From: Yamadazyma tenuis
Lineage: Eukaryota > Ascomycota > Pichiomycetes > Serinales > Debaryomycetaceae
Length of the DNA stretch: 64,000 nt
NCBI RefSeq assembly: GCF_029203305.1
Contig: NC_089466.1
Location: 1-64,000 of the forward strand
Direction of reading: 5' to 3'
Under the pieces are notes generated by a model, which was not told the origin of the DNA, did not search any database, and saw only the letters and a list, made by a program, of their open reading frames with translations. Below are positions 29,952-39,666 of this stretch, piece by piece. Position numbers and translations under genes: made by a program. Numbering within the stretch: position 1 is the first letter of the stretch; every line of letters begins with the position of its first letter.

Positions 29952-31193
29952 ATGCGAATGCGCATGCGCAAAGATAAACCAGTCACCCCCATGAAGCTCT
30001 CATTTATTGCATTGGTAGTTGTAGCTACAAGCTTTCCACTCCTCGATGTGTTCGGTAAAGGCCAAGAGCCCACTCGATTGATCAAATTGGGTCCTGAAAA
30101 CTTTGAGTTTGTGTCTGAAAACACAAAGTTAATGTATAAGAGAAACAAGGTCAACTTCATCGATATCACCAACAAAATCGATATAGATGAAGCTAGAAAT
30201 CTCGGGCTTGTTTCAGTTGGTCAGGACAGCTCTTTATTGAAATCGTTTGCCCTCCTTGGCTCCAAGCAGCTCAGTGAAGTAATTACTCCAAAAGTGTATG
30301 ATTATCCTAAGAAGGCCGTGCACCAAGATAAGGTGAATGAGTATATTACACAAATAGACTCCGAATTGATGTATGATAATTTGGCTGAGTTCTCGTCATT
30401 CTACACAAGATACTACAAGTCCAATACTGGGGTTGAAAGTGCCGAATGGTTGGAAAAGCGCTTATTGGACCTTGCTGCTGACACCGATGTCACTGTGCTG
30501 AGAGTTAAGCACGATGGTTGGGACCAATTCTCGTTGATTGCATCTATTCCCGGAACGGTAGATACTAAGGTTGTGGTAGGAGCTCACCAAGACTCGGCCA
30601 ATTTGATCTTGCCCAACCTGTTGCCAGCACCAGGAGCTGATGACGATGGGTCCGGAACCATCACCATTTTGGAAGCCTTTAGAATCTTGATACAAGATTA
30701 CAAGGCTGGAAATTTCAAGCCACACCAGACGTTGGAGTTTCACTTCTACTCTGCTGAAGAAGGAGGATTATTGGGGTCTTACGACGTTTTTGACAGATAT
30801 TATTATGCAAACGTAACTGTCATTGGCTTGTTGCAGCAAGATATGACCGGTTATACTGGAAACATGGATCCAAATGATATTCATATGGGTTTGATTGAAG
30901 ACTATACCTCTCCTTCCTTGAACGAGTTCATCAAGATGATTGTTGAGACATATTGTGCTATTCCATACCACTCCACCGAATGTGGATATGCTTGTTCTGA
31001 CCATGCTTCTGCCCTTGAACACGGGTACCCTGCCAGTTTTGTCATCGAGTCCGAGTTCCGCTACAGCAGCAAGTACATTCACTCGGTGATGGACACTATC
31101 GACAGAATCGACTTTGACCATGTCAAAGAACATACCAAGTTGACCATTGGGTTTGCCTACGAAATGAGCATGGCCAAGGTCAAGGAAGTATGA
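29952..31193 (+). CDS. Secreted or vacuolar M28 leucine aminopeptidase
   Basis: A zinc aminopeptidase of family M28E. Metal ligands appear in order: H and D in VVVGAHQDSAN, the bridging D in PGADDDGSGT, E-E in FYSAEEGGLLGS, D in QQDMTGY and the last H in CSDHASALEHGYP. A propeptide of about 110 residues precedes the catalytic part, as in fungal leucine aminopeptidases. The hydrophobic run LSFIALVVVATSFPLLDVF is a signal peptide. Four in-frame ATGs exist (29952, 29958, 29964, 29991). The last gives the most normal signal peptide and is at least as likely as the longest frame listed here. S. cerevisiae YDR415C is a likely relative. Confidence 0.88.
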   Translation: MRMRMRKDKPVTPMKLSFIALVVVATSFPLLDVFGKGQEPTRLIKLGPENFEFVSENTKLMYKRNKVNFIDITNKIDIDEARNLGLVSVGQDSSLLKSFALLGSKQLSEVITPKVYDYPKKAVHQDKVNEYITQIDSELMYDNLAEFSSFYTRYYKSNTGVESAEWLEKRLLDLAADTDVTVLRVKHDGWDQFSLIASIPGTVDTKVVVGAHQDSANLILPNLLPAPGADDDGSGTITILEAFRILIQDYKAGNFKPHQTLEFHFYSAEEGGLLGSYDVFDRYYYANVTVIGLLQQDMTGYTGNMDPNDIHMGLIEDYTSPSLNEFIKMIVETYCAIPYHSTECGYACSDHASALEHGYPASFVIESEFRYSSKYIHSVMDTIDRIDFDHVKEHTKLTIGFAYEMSMAKVKEV

Positions 31194-31307
31194 TGGCATT
31201 GGCTTGTTGTGGATGGGTTAGAGAAGTCTATATTCTATGTTATGCCTTTTGTGTTTAATTATTGTGGTTGAGTTAGAGTGGTCGATTAGTGCCAATATCG
31301 TTCTTGT

Positions 31308-32267
31308 CTATACATTATACGCAGCCTTATAGTTGGTATTGTAAACCTTGTATCTATCCTCCTGTGGCAAGTGGATTTTGTCAAAGAGAATTTCCGTCAC
31401 CTTGGCCCAATTTGCAACCACATTCTTCTTCTTAAGCTCACAAACGGGCCAATTACTGGCCCAGATGGTCCTGTCCACTCCCCAAAGATCCCAGCACACA
31501 TTGAACCATGGGAAGATAAGGTCGGCACACTTTTCAAGATCATCGTTTATTTCCACCGGTAACTCGCTGAATCCTCCCGACAACTTCATATACGAATTAG
31601 GACTCAACCGGTAAATTTCCGCCATATATTTGCCCCAAACCTCAATGTCCTCATCCTTGTACGTAGGCTTTGTCATGTGGTTGATGATATATTTGACGTT
31701 CGAAACTTGTTTGAAGAGGTCGATGGTTTCTTCAAACTGCCAAGTGCCTCCGCACCTCAAATCAATGCCCCAGTCAAACACAAAGTTGTTCTTTTCAAGC
31801 CACTTCAACGACTTGATAAACTGCGGCTGGAGCATCACCTGTTTTGGCTTATCCTGAAGCAAATATCGGAATCCTTTCACGAGGTGGAAACTCGAATCTC
31901 TGAGACTATCCACATATTGTTCCAAGAGCTCGGGTCCCAGAGGCATTGGAGCCCATGGAATAACAGCTTTAAGCAAATGAGCATGCTGGTTGGAACCTTC
32001 TTCTGGACGTAATTCTCCTCTGGCCACCCGCCCGAAGTATAGGTACTCTTCCACTGACTGCTGACACCCTTCTAAGGTGGTGGGATCTTTGTTTTTGGGG
32101 TCAAACTCGATTGCAACCACGCCGTCGATTTGCACATCAACGTCGTGCAACTGGGCAACATACTCGTCCAAACGATTCTGTTTGTGGAGTGGATGGTCGG
32201 CCTGCCATTTCATGTTCTGCTGATTGGCTAGTGCCAGAAGGTGAATGTGTGAATCTATGAGCTTCAT
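31308..32267 (-). CDS. Amidohydrolase-2 family TIM-barrel hydrolase (lactonase-like)
   Basis: A 319-residue metal-dependent hydrolase of the amidohydrolase-related family that includes sugar-acid lactonases and 2-pyrone-4,6-dicarboxylate hydrolase. It starts with IDSHIHLL (H-x-H on the first strand), has FDWGIDLRCGGTWQ and KYIINHMTKP in the barrel, and ends with RTIWASNWPVCEL, the family's conserved W-A-S-D/N-W-P motif. It resembles L-rhamnono-lactonases of the fungal rhamnose pathway, but no other rhamnose-pathway gene is adjacent, so the substrate is open. A GTCACGTG box lies 79 bases upstream of the ATG. It is divergent from the NCS1 permease, and a shared role in uptake and degradation of one compound is possible but unproven. 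Confidence 0.82.
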   Translation of the reverse strand: MKLIDSHIHLLALANQQNMKWQADHPLHKQNRLDEYVAQLHDVDVQIDGVVAIEFDPKNKDPTTLEGCQQSVEEYLYFGRVARGELRPEEGSNQHAHLLKAVIPWAPMPLGPELLEQYVDSLRDSSFHLVKGFRYLLQDKPKQVMLQPQFIKSLKWLEKNNFVFDWGIDLRCGGTWQFEETIDLFKQVSNVKYIINHMTKPTYKDEDIEVWGKYMAEIYRLSPNSYMKLSGGFSELPVEINDDLEKCADLIFPWFNVCWDLWGVDRTIWASNWPVCELKKKNVVANWAKVTEILFDKIHLPQEDRYKVYNTNYKAAYNV

Positions 32268-32848
32268 GGTAAGCTATACAAATTTCGGATTGACATTGTC
32301 GCGGGGTTATAAAGTGCGATGGCCAGAGCAAAAGCGACTACCAGGGTCACGTGTTAAAATTGCCTGGGATCCCTAAAGAGAGCACAGAGACATGCAGAAG
32401 TGTCGGTATCACAAAACATCTATAGGGCGGGCGCCAGAGGTACTTTCTGCGAGTTCTAAAAATGAAGCAGTACTTTTTTGGCCACGTTCCCACAGGTGAT
32501 GCAAAAGGGAGAATATGCAACGATTGAAGTAGTTTGGGCTAATTCCCCAGCCCATACGTCCACAGTCCCTAGCACGTCACCCCACGAGACCACCGCCTGG
32601 GCATGGACAGACTCTCCACAAAACCCTCTCGAAAATATCTACAGAACAATAACCAACCTATTTATTGGTTGCGTGTGACGACATTCCTGATAACGCTGCA
32701 AATAAGATTTTTGTGGACTTCACTCCGAGACTTCTCTTGCTCATCGATATTGCAGCCGTTTCAACGCTTGCGGCGCGAGCACAAAAAAAAAAGAATAGTT
32801 CCTCGTTATCGAACCAAACCCTTGACGAATGTTGACTGAGCCATCACT
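32268..32848. other. Divergent promoter region, amidohydrolase and NCS1 permease
   Basis: 581 bases without a gene. The one clear motif is GTCACGTG at 32346-32353, the full Cbf1/E-box consensus. An A10 run precedes the permease ATG by about 50 bases. Nothing else is recognised. Confidence 0.5.
32346..32353. promoter_or_regulatory. Cbf1-type E-box GTCACGTG
   Basis: Exact match to RTCACRTG, 79-86 bases upstream of the amidohydrolase ATG. In yeasts Cbf1 serves sulfur-amino-acid genes and, in the CTG clade, other programmes. Functional role here is inferred only from the motif and its position. Confidence 0.5.
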
Positions 32849-34468
32849 ATGAACACTGCTCGTCGAAGTTTGATATCCCTTAAGTCATGGGAGCTACCCA
32901 AGCAAAAAAGTTCCTGTGCACCACCCGGAATCTGGACTAATATCGATAATGACATTACGCCTGTGTCAAGAAGAACTTGGACTATTTACATGATAATAGG
33001 ATTCTGGGCAAGCGACTACTTATCCATCCAGAGCTATGAGAATCCCTCGTCCGCCTTGATCATCGGTTTGTCCTGGCGACAAGCGATGATGAATTCGATT
33101 TTGGGGCTTTTTCTTATTGCAATTCCTATTACCCTCAATGGTGTGATGGGTTCAGACTTGCATGTGCCATTTGCGGTGGCCAACAGAGCGTCGTTTGGTT
33201 ACTTGTTCTCGAGATTCGCCATCGTGACTCGCTTTTGTACGGCTCTATTTTGGCATGCTATTCAGACGTTTTCGGGAAGTATTTCCATGTACTATGTGAT
33301 AGCTTCTATTTGGCCCAGGTTCTTGGATCTTGAAAACTCGATATCTCCGTCCTCGGGGATTACCTCTGCTCAGATGGTGGCCCACTTTGTGTTTTTCGTG
33401 CTCCAGTTCCCCATAATGACAATTCCTCCCCATAAACTTGGATGGTTTTTCATGCTCAAAATTGTCATTGTAGTGGCTTGTCTTATTGGTATGGTCTCTG
33501 GCATAACAAAAATGTCTGGTGGGACGGGAGACATATTCAGACTCGATGCCAGCTTGTCGGGAAGTGCCAAAATATGGGCTACACTTCACACATTAAATAG
33601 TACAATAGGTGGCTGGGCCACCATGTCAACGAACATTTCCGATTTCACTCGATACCTCAAAGGGTCCAAGAGCCAATATTTTCAGGTGGTAATCATCCCT
33701 GTGTTTGCAGTGTTTGTGACAATGATAGCCATTGTTTGTTCTTCGGCTGCTAAGGTACTTTATGGTGAATACATCTGGGACCCTACCGACTTTGCAGCTA
33801 TATGGATCTCCACCGGCCCCAAAGGTAGAGCTGCTTCGTTTTTCATGTGTTTTTCGTGGTGTTTGGCACAAATAGGTACGAATCTAAGTGCCAATGTCAT
33901 CTCTGCCGCTAACGACTTGACGTCTCTTTTTCCCCGGTTCTTGAACATTCGTCGTAGTGCCATAATCGTCACCATCACAGCATCTTGGATTATGGTTCCA
34001 TGGAAGATTGTTTACAGCGCAGGGTCCTTGATCAACTTTATGTCGGGAATATCATTGTTTTTGGCCCCAATATTCAGTATTATGATTTGTGACTACTGGA
34101 TTGTCAAGAAGAGGAAAATCAATGTTCCAGAGTTGTACAATCCTCATGGAATCTATGCATACGACCATGGGATAAACTGGAGAGCAGTTGTGGCCCTTGT
34201 CTCCTCAATAGTCCCTAACTTGCCCGGTTTGGCTCTCAGCGTGAATTCGAATCTCGACTTACCGGTTGCCATTTCTCGTTTTGCAACGCTTGCTTACTTC
34301 TACGGTTCGTTGAGTGCGGTCTTGATTTACTATTTATTGAACATAGCTTTCCCTCACAAAGAATCATTGATTGGCCACCTGGTGTGGGAACTTGCATCGG
34401 AGATTGAAACTTTGACCTCAGCCGATGATCAGAGTATATGCATAAACTCTGAGAAGCAGTTTTTTTAG
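32849..34468 (+). CDS. NCS1-family nucleobase/allantoin/thiamine-type permease
   Basis: A 539-residue membrane transporter with about 12 hydrophobic segments, of the nucleobase:cation symporter-1 family (Fur4, Dal4, Fui1, Thi7, Nrt1 in S. cerevisiae). Hallmarks are the N-terminal TPVSRRTWTIYMIIGFWASD, FAVANRASFGYLFSRFAIV in TM3, GGWATMSTNISDFTRYLK and APIFSIMICDYWIVKKRKIN. The N-terminal cytosolic tail is short. The substrate cannot be read from sequence: uracil, uridine, allantoin, thiamine and nicotinamide riboside are all family possibilities. The ATG at 32849 gives a normal family N-terminus. It is divergent from the amidohydrolase. Confidence 0.9.
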   Translation: MNTARRSLISLKSWELPKQKSSCAPPGIWTNIDNDITPVSRRTWTIYMIIGFWASDYLSIQSYENPSSALIIGLSWRQAMMNSILGLFLIAIPITLNGVMGSDLHVPFAVANRASFGYLFSRFAIVTRFCTALFWHAIQTFSGSISMYYVIASIWPRFLDLENSISPSSGITSAQMVAHFVFFVLQFPIMTIPPHKLGWFFMLKIVIVVACLIGMVSGITKMSGGTGDIFRLDASLSGSAKIWATLHTLNSTIGGWATMSTNISDFTRYLKGSKSQYFQVVIIPVFAVFVTMIAIVCSSAAKVLYGEYIWDPTDFAAIWISTGPKGRAASFFMCFSWCLAQIGTNLSANVISAANDLTSLFPRFLNIRRSAIIVTITASWIMVPWKIVYSAGSLINFMSGISLFLAPIFSIMICDYWIVKKRKINVPELYNPHGIYAYDHGINWRAVVALVSSIVPNLPGLALSVNSNLDLPVAISRFATLAYFYGSLSAVLIYYLLNIAFPHKESLIGHLVWELASEIETLTSADDQSICINSEKQFF

Positions 34469-34650
34469 AAGTTTATATCACGTTATTATAATATGCCATT
34501 TACAGATTGGGTAGATATACTGTAGATATTGGAAAAACCAGGAAACAAAGACACTGTAGCGAGATTAGCAAGTTCAACAAACATCTATGTGGAGGTTCAC
34601 TTTGGTCGAGTGAATAAATCAAAGGGTATCATATTGCAATACTAAATAAG

Positions 34651-36051
34651 CTAAGACTGGGTAGAGTTGGTCTTGGAAATCAAGGATCCATTGTCAATAA
34701 CCAAGTTTTCACCGTTAGGACCAATGTTAAGTCCAAGAACGTTCTTGACCAACGCATCAAGGAATATAGCAATGGACGTAGAAGTTCCAGGGTAGAAAAG
34801 ATTCGAGAGTCGGTTTGTTCTCTGACATCCAGAAACAACCTTCTTACCGTTGAATCTGTTTTGGATCCAGGCGAAACCTGCCCCACTTCCCTGGACAATT
34901 TCAGTGATGTGGCCGGCAGTCTCATCGACTGCAAATTCAAACGACTCGATTCCGGCAGCACACCAAATGTCATAGACTCTTTCAGCCTGGGCAAAGGGCA
35001 CAATTCCATCGAGTTGTCCATGGTACACGAACACAGGGATCTGGGGCATGTTGGAAGCAATTAATCCCAAGGTGTTGTTCTGAATAATCTCCGCCACGGG
35101 GGATGTGTTCAACACCGAGATCCCGTTGGTAAAGTATCTGTCAGAGCCATAGAAGAAGTCATCGAATGGGAACTCGAGAACGTCTTCCACCAAACAGTTA
35201 TCATAGGCCCTGGCGAACAAAGCGTACTTGTCAGCAGGCATAGCCGTCTTCAAGAAGTCATACAACTCAGAGTATTCGTTACTCAAACCAGCAATCCCAC
35301 TAGCACCCAAACCAGAGAAAATCCCGGCATTGACAGAGGTGACGGTGGCAGTGATGTTGGTAACCCAACCCCCGAGAGCAACTCCGATCAAGTTGGAGGC
35401 CAATTCGGGAGCGTACTCGGGCTGCAAAGCAGCAGCCCATCCACTGGCCAAAGAACCTCCCGAATAACCCCAGACCACCGTTTTGGCACTGGAGCTCACC
35501 CCGGTAATGTTCCCACTCTTCAAAGTGGCTCTAAGCGAGTCCAACACTGCATGTCCAGCCTGGAGACCTCCGGTAAACACCGACTTCAATCCTTCGTAGT
35601 CGGGCGACACCACGTAGTATCCCTCATCCAAAGCCTGCTGGATTAAAAACGTTTCAGCCTCCCCCACAATGTTCCTGATGAGTTCACCATTCGTAAACCC
35701 ATAGGAAGGTGCGCAGTCGAGATTAGCAGAATCCTGGGCCACCTGGTACGTCACCAATTTGGAAGGGTCGGCATTGTAAGGTTCAAACACAGTGGTGACA
35801 ATCACGTTGGGGTTTCCAAATGAGTCGGTTGATCTCACCAATAATTGCCAGACACCTTTGACGTGGACATCGAAAACGACACTTTTAATTTGAGCAGGTG
35901 CCACTCTCGAGGCCAAAATGGTTCCAACTTCGGCTGACTCGTACCCGTCTGGAGCAGAATAAAATGAGTCTTGCGATGGAGGAAGCAAAGTAGTTGGAAG
36001 TGATACAACCAACTGCACCAACAAGATCAATTGAACAAGAAATTTAAGCAT
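34651..36051 (-). CDS. Secretory triacylglycerol lipase (Candida LIP family)
   Basis: A 466-residue extracellular lipase. The signal peptide is FLVQLILLVQLVVSLPT after MLK. The catalytic nucleophile is in VVWGYSGGSLAS (G-x-S-x-G). An acid residue probably lies in YHGQLDGIVPF and the His in DETAGHITEI. Cys pairs and length match the secretory lipases LIP1-LIP10 of Candida albicans, which release fatty acids from host or environmental lipids. The ATG at 36051 starts the signal peptide; the frame is open 84 bases further but only from a TTG. It converges with the NCS1 permease. Confidence 0.92.
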   Translation of the reverse strand: MLKFLVQLILLVQLVVSLPTTLLPPSQDSFYSAPDGYESAEVGTILASRVAPAQIKSVVFDVHVKGVWQLLVRSTDSFGNPNVIVTTVFEPYNADPSKLVTYQVAQDSANLDCAPSYGFTNGELIRNIVGEAETFLIQQALDEGYYVVSPDYEGLKSVFTGGLQAGHAVLDSLRATLKSGNITGVSSSAKTVVWGYSGGSLASGWAAALQPEYAPELASNLIGVALGGWVTNITATVTSVNAGIFSGLGASGIAGLSNEYSELYDFLKTAMPADKYALFARAYDNCLVEDVLEFPFDDFFYGSDRYFTNGISVLNTSPVAEIIQNNTLGLIASNMPQIPVFVYHGQLDGIVPFAQAERVYDIWCAAGIESFEFAVDETAGHITEIVQGSGAGFAWIQNRFNGKKVVSGCQRTNRLSNLFYPGTSTSIAIFLDALVKNVLGLNIGPNGENLVIDNGSLISKTNSTQS

Positions 36052-36827
36052 TGGAGTCGAAGCTGGTGATGGTGAGCACTCACAGCAAGTTGCGGGCCTT
36101 TTATAGGCCTCTGGAAAGTGGTAGACCCCGCCCAATTGGCTTCCCTGCAGCGGTGTTAGTGTTTACATTCATGCACCTCATTGGACTTCATGACTGCAAA
36201 ACCTAAAACTACCTGTTCATCCCCTCTTATACATCAGACAATGGTGGTCTTTGTTTATGCTTCTGTGGCATTGTACTGCAATTGGCCATTGTAAACAAAC
36301 ATAGCAGCTGGTGCACGGTTTCAAATTTCAAAATCAATTGTTCCTGAAATATTACATTATTTTGTCGGCGATTTGCACCAAAATAGCCACCGGTGCGCCC
36401 GTATTTTTATGACATCGAACGGGAATGCTTTTCCAGATGTGCCAAGGGCGCAAAATTCACCAGGAGGTAAAACCTTACGGGTGTCCCAATTGGGGTGCCA
36501 CCATCCATAAAAAGAGGACAGTAGAGCCGAGACGCTTGCGCTTTCGAAGCCAAAATCTGGGGAATGACCCGTGGCCGGGCTTGCTACAATTGGCTTGCAG
36601 TAACCGTGCTCCCCAACACAAATCCAAGTTCTAGCCAGTTATGACTATCCTACGCCCTCGGCCGGCCACACCTCCGCTGCTCCCCTGACGGTCGCCTCGC
36701 GCCAAATAATTCGCTCGATGAGCATTTCCCGATTTGGGCACATGGTAAACAAATCGGGACTGGGGTTTTCCACGCACCCCCAGACGACCCAAAGGTGAAA
36801 TTCTCCAAACACCATTGCAACACCTCA
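36052..36827. other. Divergent promoter region, lipase and KIN3
   Basis: 776 bases without a gene, with GC-rich patches near 36530-36700. Two forkhead-like sites GTAAACAA are present, at about 36291 and at 36745; the second is close to KIN3 and next to an Mcm1-like box. Confidence 0.5.
36728..36752 (+). promoter_or_regulatory. Mcm1-like and forkhead-like composite upstream of KIN3
   Basis: CCCGATTTGG (36728-36737) approximates an Mcm1 box and GTAAACAA (36745-36752) is the forkhead consensus. They are 7 bases apart and the forkhead site ends 75 bases before the KIN3 ATG. The arrangement resembles Mcm1-Fkh2 sites of G2/M-expressed yeast genes. Confidence 0.4.
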
Positions 36828-38426
36828 ATGACAAGTAGCATCAGTGATGAGTATGAAGCACTAGAAGTCATCGGCAAGGGGTCGTTTGGTACTGTGCGTA
36901 AAGTCCGTCAGAAGCTGGATAATCATATGTTTGTTCGCAAAGAGATCGACTACACCTCCATGAACACCCAGGAACGAAACCAATTGATCTCTGAACTCAG
37001 AATCTTACGAGAACTCAACCATCCCCACGTCGTCAAGTACTGCCGACATGACCATCTCATGAGCAAGAAGTCGATCCACATTTACATGGAATATTGCGAT
37101 GGAGGAGATTTGGGGCAGGTGGTAGCTAACTTCAAAAAGAATAAGGAAACGGTTCCAGAAGAGTTCGTCTGGCAGGTCATGGTCCAGACCTTGTTGGCAC
37201 TCCACAAGTGCCACTATGGAATCGATGCCAAGAAGGTCAATTTGTTTGCCTCCAGTGAGGTGGAACCTCCCATCAATTCCGAAACTGTCATTATTCACAG
37301 AGACATCAAACCCGATAACATCTTTCTTTTGAACGCGGGAAAGACCATCAAGCTCGGGGACTTTGGCTTGGCCAAGATGTTGACGTCTCAGAACGACTTT
37401 GCCAAAACCTACGTGGGGACCCCGTACTATATGTCTCCTGAGGTTCTTATGGACAATCCCTATAGTCCAGTCTGCGACATCTGGTCCTTGGGGTGCGTGT
37501 TGTTTGAGTTGTGTGCATTGCAGCCACCGTTCCAAGCAAAAACTCACTTGCTGTTGCAAACCAAGATCAAAAAGGGCATTATTCCCGACCTCCCCTCTTG
37601 TTACTCGCTCCAATTGACGTCTATGATAAAGGAGTGCATCACAGTGGATCCTGAGCTGAGGCCTTCATGCTTCGATTTGCTCCAGGCGTTGCCAGTACGA
37701 TTTTTGCGCAAGGAGATGGAGTTGAAGGGTGCGTCAGCCGAGTTGAACGAATACCAGAAACAGTTGGTGAGTAAAAATGACGAGTTGAAGAAGAAGGAGG
37801 CATACTTGAACACCATTGAGCAGAAGATCTACAATCTGAAGGTCGACCTTCAGGAAGAGTATACCAATATCCAGAAGAAATGTGACATGCAGAAGAAGCA
37901 GATCGAAAACGAGCTCATCGAAGAGTTTGAGGCTCGCAAGAAGCTCATGGACCAAGAGGCCAAAGAAGTAAGGCTCAATTATCAGCGGGAGTTCAAGTTG
38001 GTGGTAGAGCAAGAAGTTCAACAACGGTTGAAGGAGATTCTTATGACCCAGAATTCCGACCTTATAAGAAAGAAATCGGATCCCACTCGACAGAACCAGG
38101 ACGTTTCCACTCCCCAGGCCAAAAACTTCCTCTATCAGAACAACCATCACTATCTGAGTGATAAGCTTGTGCTGCCAAACAAACCCCGGGGGCCCAAGGA
38201 ACTAATGGATGAAAGCCCCACCCGAAGAACCCCTTTGAAGATCCGTAACGACTATGATGATTATGATTCCTATAAAAACCACAAAAATCCCCAGTCCCCG
38301 ACCCGACTCCAGGGTAACAACTATCGCAAGCGAATCACCGATGAGTTGGAACCACTTACCATCGACAAGCGAAACATTCCTGAGTACGAAGAGCTTTACC
38401 TCAGAAACAAAAACTATCGACACTAA
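36828..38426 (+). CDS. KIN3: NIMA-related serine/threonine kinase
   Basis: A 532-residue NIMA-family kinase acting in mitosis. The kinase domain fills residues about 10-285: glycine loop GKGSFGTVRKV, the VRKEID lysine, catalytic loop VIHRDIKPDNIFL, GDFGLAK (DFG) and GTPYYMSPEVLM (activation loop and APE region). A long coiled coil follows (about 300-420, starting SAELNEYQKQLVSKNDEL), as in NIMA kinases, then a basic, Pro-rich tail. The chosen ATG (36828) puts the glycine loop near residue 16; an upstream extension starts only at GTG. KIN3 and ADE1 are convergent neighbours, as they are on S. cerevisiae chromosome I. Confidence 0.94.
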   Translation: MTSSISDEYEALEVIGKGSFGTVRKVRQKLDNHMFVRKEIDYTSMNTQERNQLISELRILRELNHPHVVKYCRHDHLMSKKSIHIYMEYCDGGDLGQVVANFKKNKETVPEEFVWQVMVQTLLALHKCHYGIDAKKVNLFASSEVEPPINSETVIIHRDIKPDNIFLLNAGKTIKLGDFGLAKMLTSQNDFAKTYVGTPYYMSPEVLMDNPYSPVCDIWSLGCVLFELCALQPPFQAKTHLLLQTKIKKGIIPDLPSCYSLQLTSMIKECITVDPELRPSCFDLLQALPVRFLRKEMELKGASAELNEYQKQLVSKNDELKKKEAYLNTIEQKIYNLKVDLQEEYTNIQKKCDMQKKQIENELIEEFEARKKLMDQEAKEVRLNYQREFKLVVEQEVQQRLKEILMTQNSDLIRKKSDPTRQNQDVSTPQAKNFLYQNNHHYLSDKLVLPNKPRGPKELMDESPTRRTPLKIRNDYDDYDSYKNHKNPQSPTRLQGNNYRKRITDELEPLTIDKRNIPEYEELYLRNKNYRH

Positions 38427-38580
38427 TCACTGCATGGACCTTTAATAAAAGCATTTGAATTTTAATATATCAATTGTGCCCATATATAATATATATATAC
38501 TAGATCCACTCTTTGGGTTTCACCCTCCCATTTTGAGCATATGTTATTGAACTCTCTAATTATCTTTACACCACTTACTT

Positions 38581-39507
38581 CTACTCTACCCACTTGCTTC
38601 TAGTTAGCACCTCGTACGCCTCTACGTACTTAGCCTTGGTTCTAGTCACAATATCCTCCGGCATGGCCACACCGTCCTTGTACGCCAAACCATTGGTAGT
38701 CAACCAGTCTCTCAAGAACTGCTTGTCATAAGAGTCCTGAGACTTTCCAAGGGCAAAATTGGCGGCATTCCAGAAACGGGACGAGTCTGGCGTCAAAACC
38801 TCGTCCACCAACACCAAGTTATCGTCTTCATCCAACCCAAACTCGAACTTGGTGTCTGCAATAATAATACCTTGGGTTTTAGCATATTCTTTGGCCACAC
38901 AATACAATTCAATGGCCTTAGTAGCCACTTTGTCACACAATTCCTTGCCAACAATCTCAGCCGCCTTTTCGGGCGAAATGTTCTCGTCGTGTTCTCCTTG
39001 TTCAGCCTTAGTAGAAGGAGTGAAGATTGGAGTGGTGAACTCTTCCGACTCTTGTAAGTCTGTTTGAGCAATAGCCAACCCGTGCACGGTCTTGGACTTC
39101 TTATACTCTTTCCAGGCAGATCCGGTGATGTAGCCCCTTACAATCACTTCCAATGGAATAAGCTTCATTTTCTTCACCAAAAGCGATCTTCCAGCCAACT
39201 GATTTCTATACTTTGGTTCAGATAATGGCGCTGGTAAATGCTTGAACAAGTTGTCATCGCTGTTATCATTCAACGCTAAGTGGTTGGGAACGGTGTCCAG
39301 CAAAAAGTCAAACCAGAATTCGGATAATTTGGTTAAGATCTTTCCTTTCGATGAGACCCCATTAGCCATTATCACATCATAAGCAGAAATCCTGTCCGTA
39401 GCCACAAACAAAAGAGTTTTGGCGTCCACCTCGTAGATGTCTCTGACCTTACCTCTGGACAAGAGGGGTAATATACCATCGAGGTCTGTAGTGTGTAAAG
39501 ATGTCAT
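38581..39507 (-). CDS. ADE1: SAICAR synthetase (purine biosynthesis)
   Basis: Phosphoribosylaminoimidazole-succinocarboxamide synthase, which joins aspartate to CAIR using ATP in cytosolic purine synthesis. The 308-residue protein begins TDLDGILPLLSRGKVRDIYE and contains LLFVATDRISAYDVIM, IPLEVIVRGYITGSAWKEY, IFTPSTKAEQGEHDENIS, the ATP/Mg site IIADTKFEFG and DEVLTPDSSRFW. ATG 39507 aligns with the S. cerevisiae start; the frame extends to a TTG 105 bases upstream, through two ATGs that would add an unconserved tail. It is divergent from MSH2 with 159 bases between start codons. A TGACTC box lies 57 bases upstream. Confidence 0.97.
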   Translation of the reverse strand: MTSLHTTDLDGILPLLSRGKVRDIYEVDAKTLLFVATDRISAYDVIMANGVSSKGKILTKLSEFWFDFLLDTVPNHLALNDNSDDNLFKHLPAPLSEPKYRNQLAGRSLLVKKMKLIPLEVIVRGYITGSAWKEYKKSKTVHGLAIAQTDLQESEEFTTPIFTPSTKAEQGEHDENISPEKAAEIVGKELCDKVATKAIELYCVAKEYAKTQGIIIADTKFEFGLDEDDNLVLVDEVLTPDSSRFWNAANFALGKSQDSYDKQFLRDWLTTNGLAYKDGVAMPEDIVTRTKAKYVEAYEVLTRSKWVE

Positions 39508-39563
39508 TATCCTGGGAGTAGTTGTATGGAGTAATAAATGAAGAGTCGCACTTGAAACCATCT

Positions 39564-39569
39564 TGACTC
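39564..39569. promoter_or_regulatory. Bas1/Gcn4-type TGACTC box upstream of ADE1
   Basis: TGACTC on + (GAGTCA toward ADE1), 57 bases upstream of the ADE1 ATG. In S. cerevisiae Bas1-Pho2 activates purine genes through this core, and Gcn4 can bind it too. A six-base motif is weak alone; the location supports it. Confidence 0.4.
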
Positions 39570-39666
39570 TTGCAACTGGCGTGCGCCAACCCAAAACCCT
39601 CTGGGGCTGCAAAACGCGAGCGCGATGAAAAAACCGCGTAAGGTTTATTTATTGATTCCTTTACTA

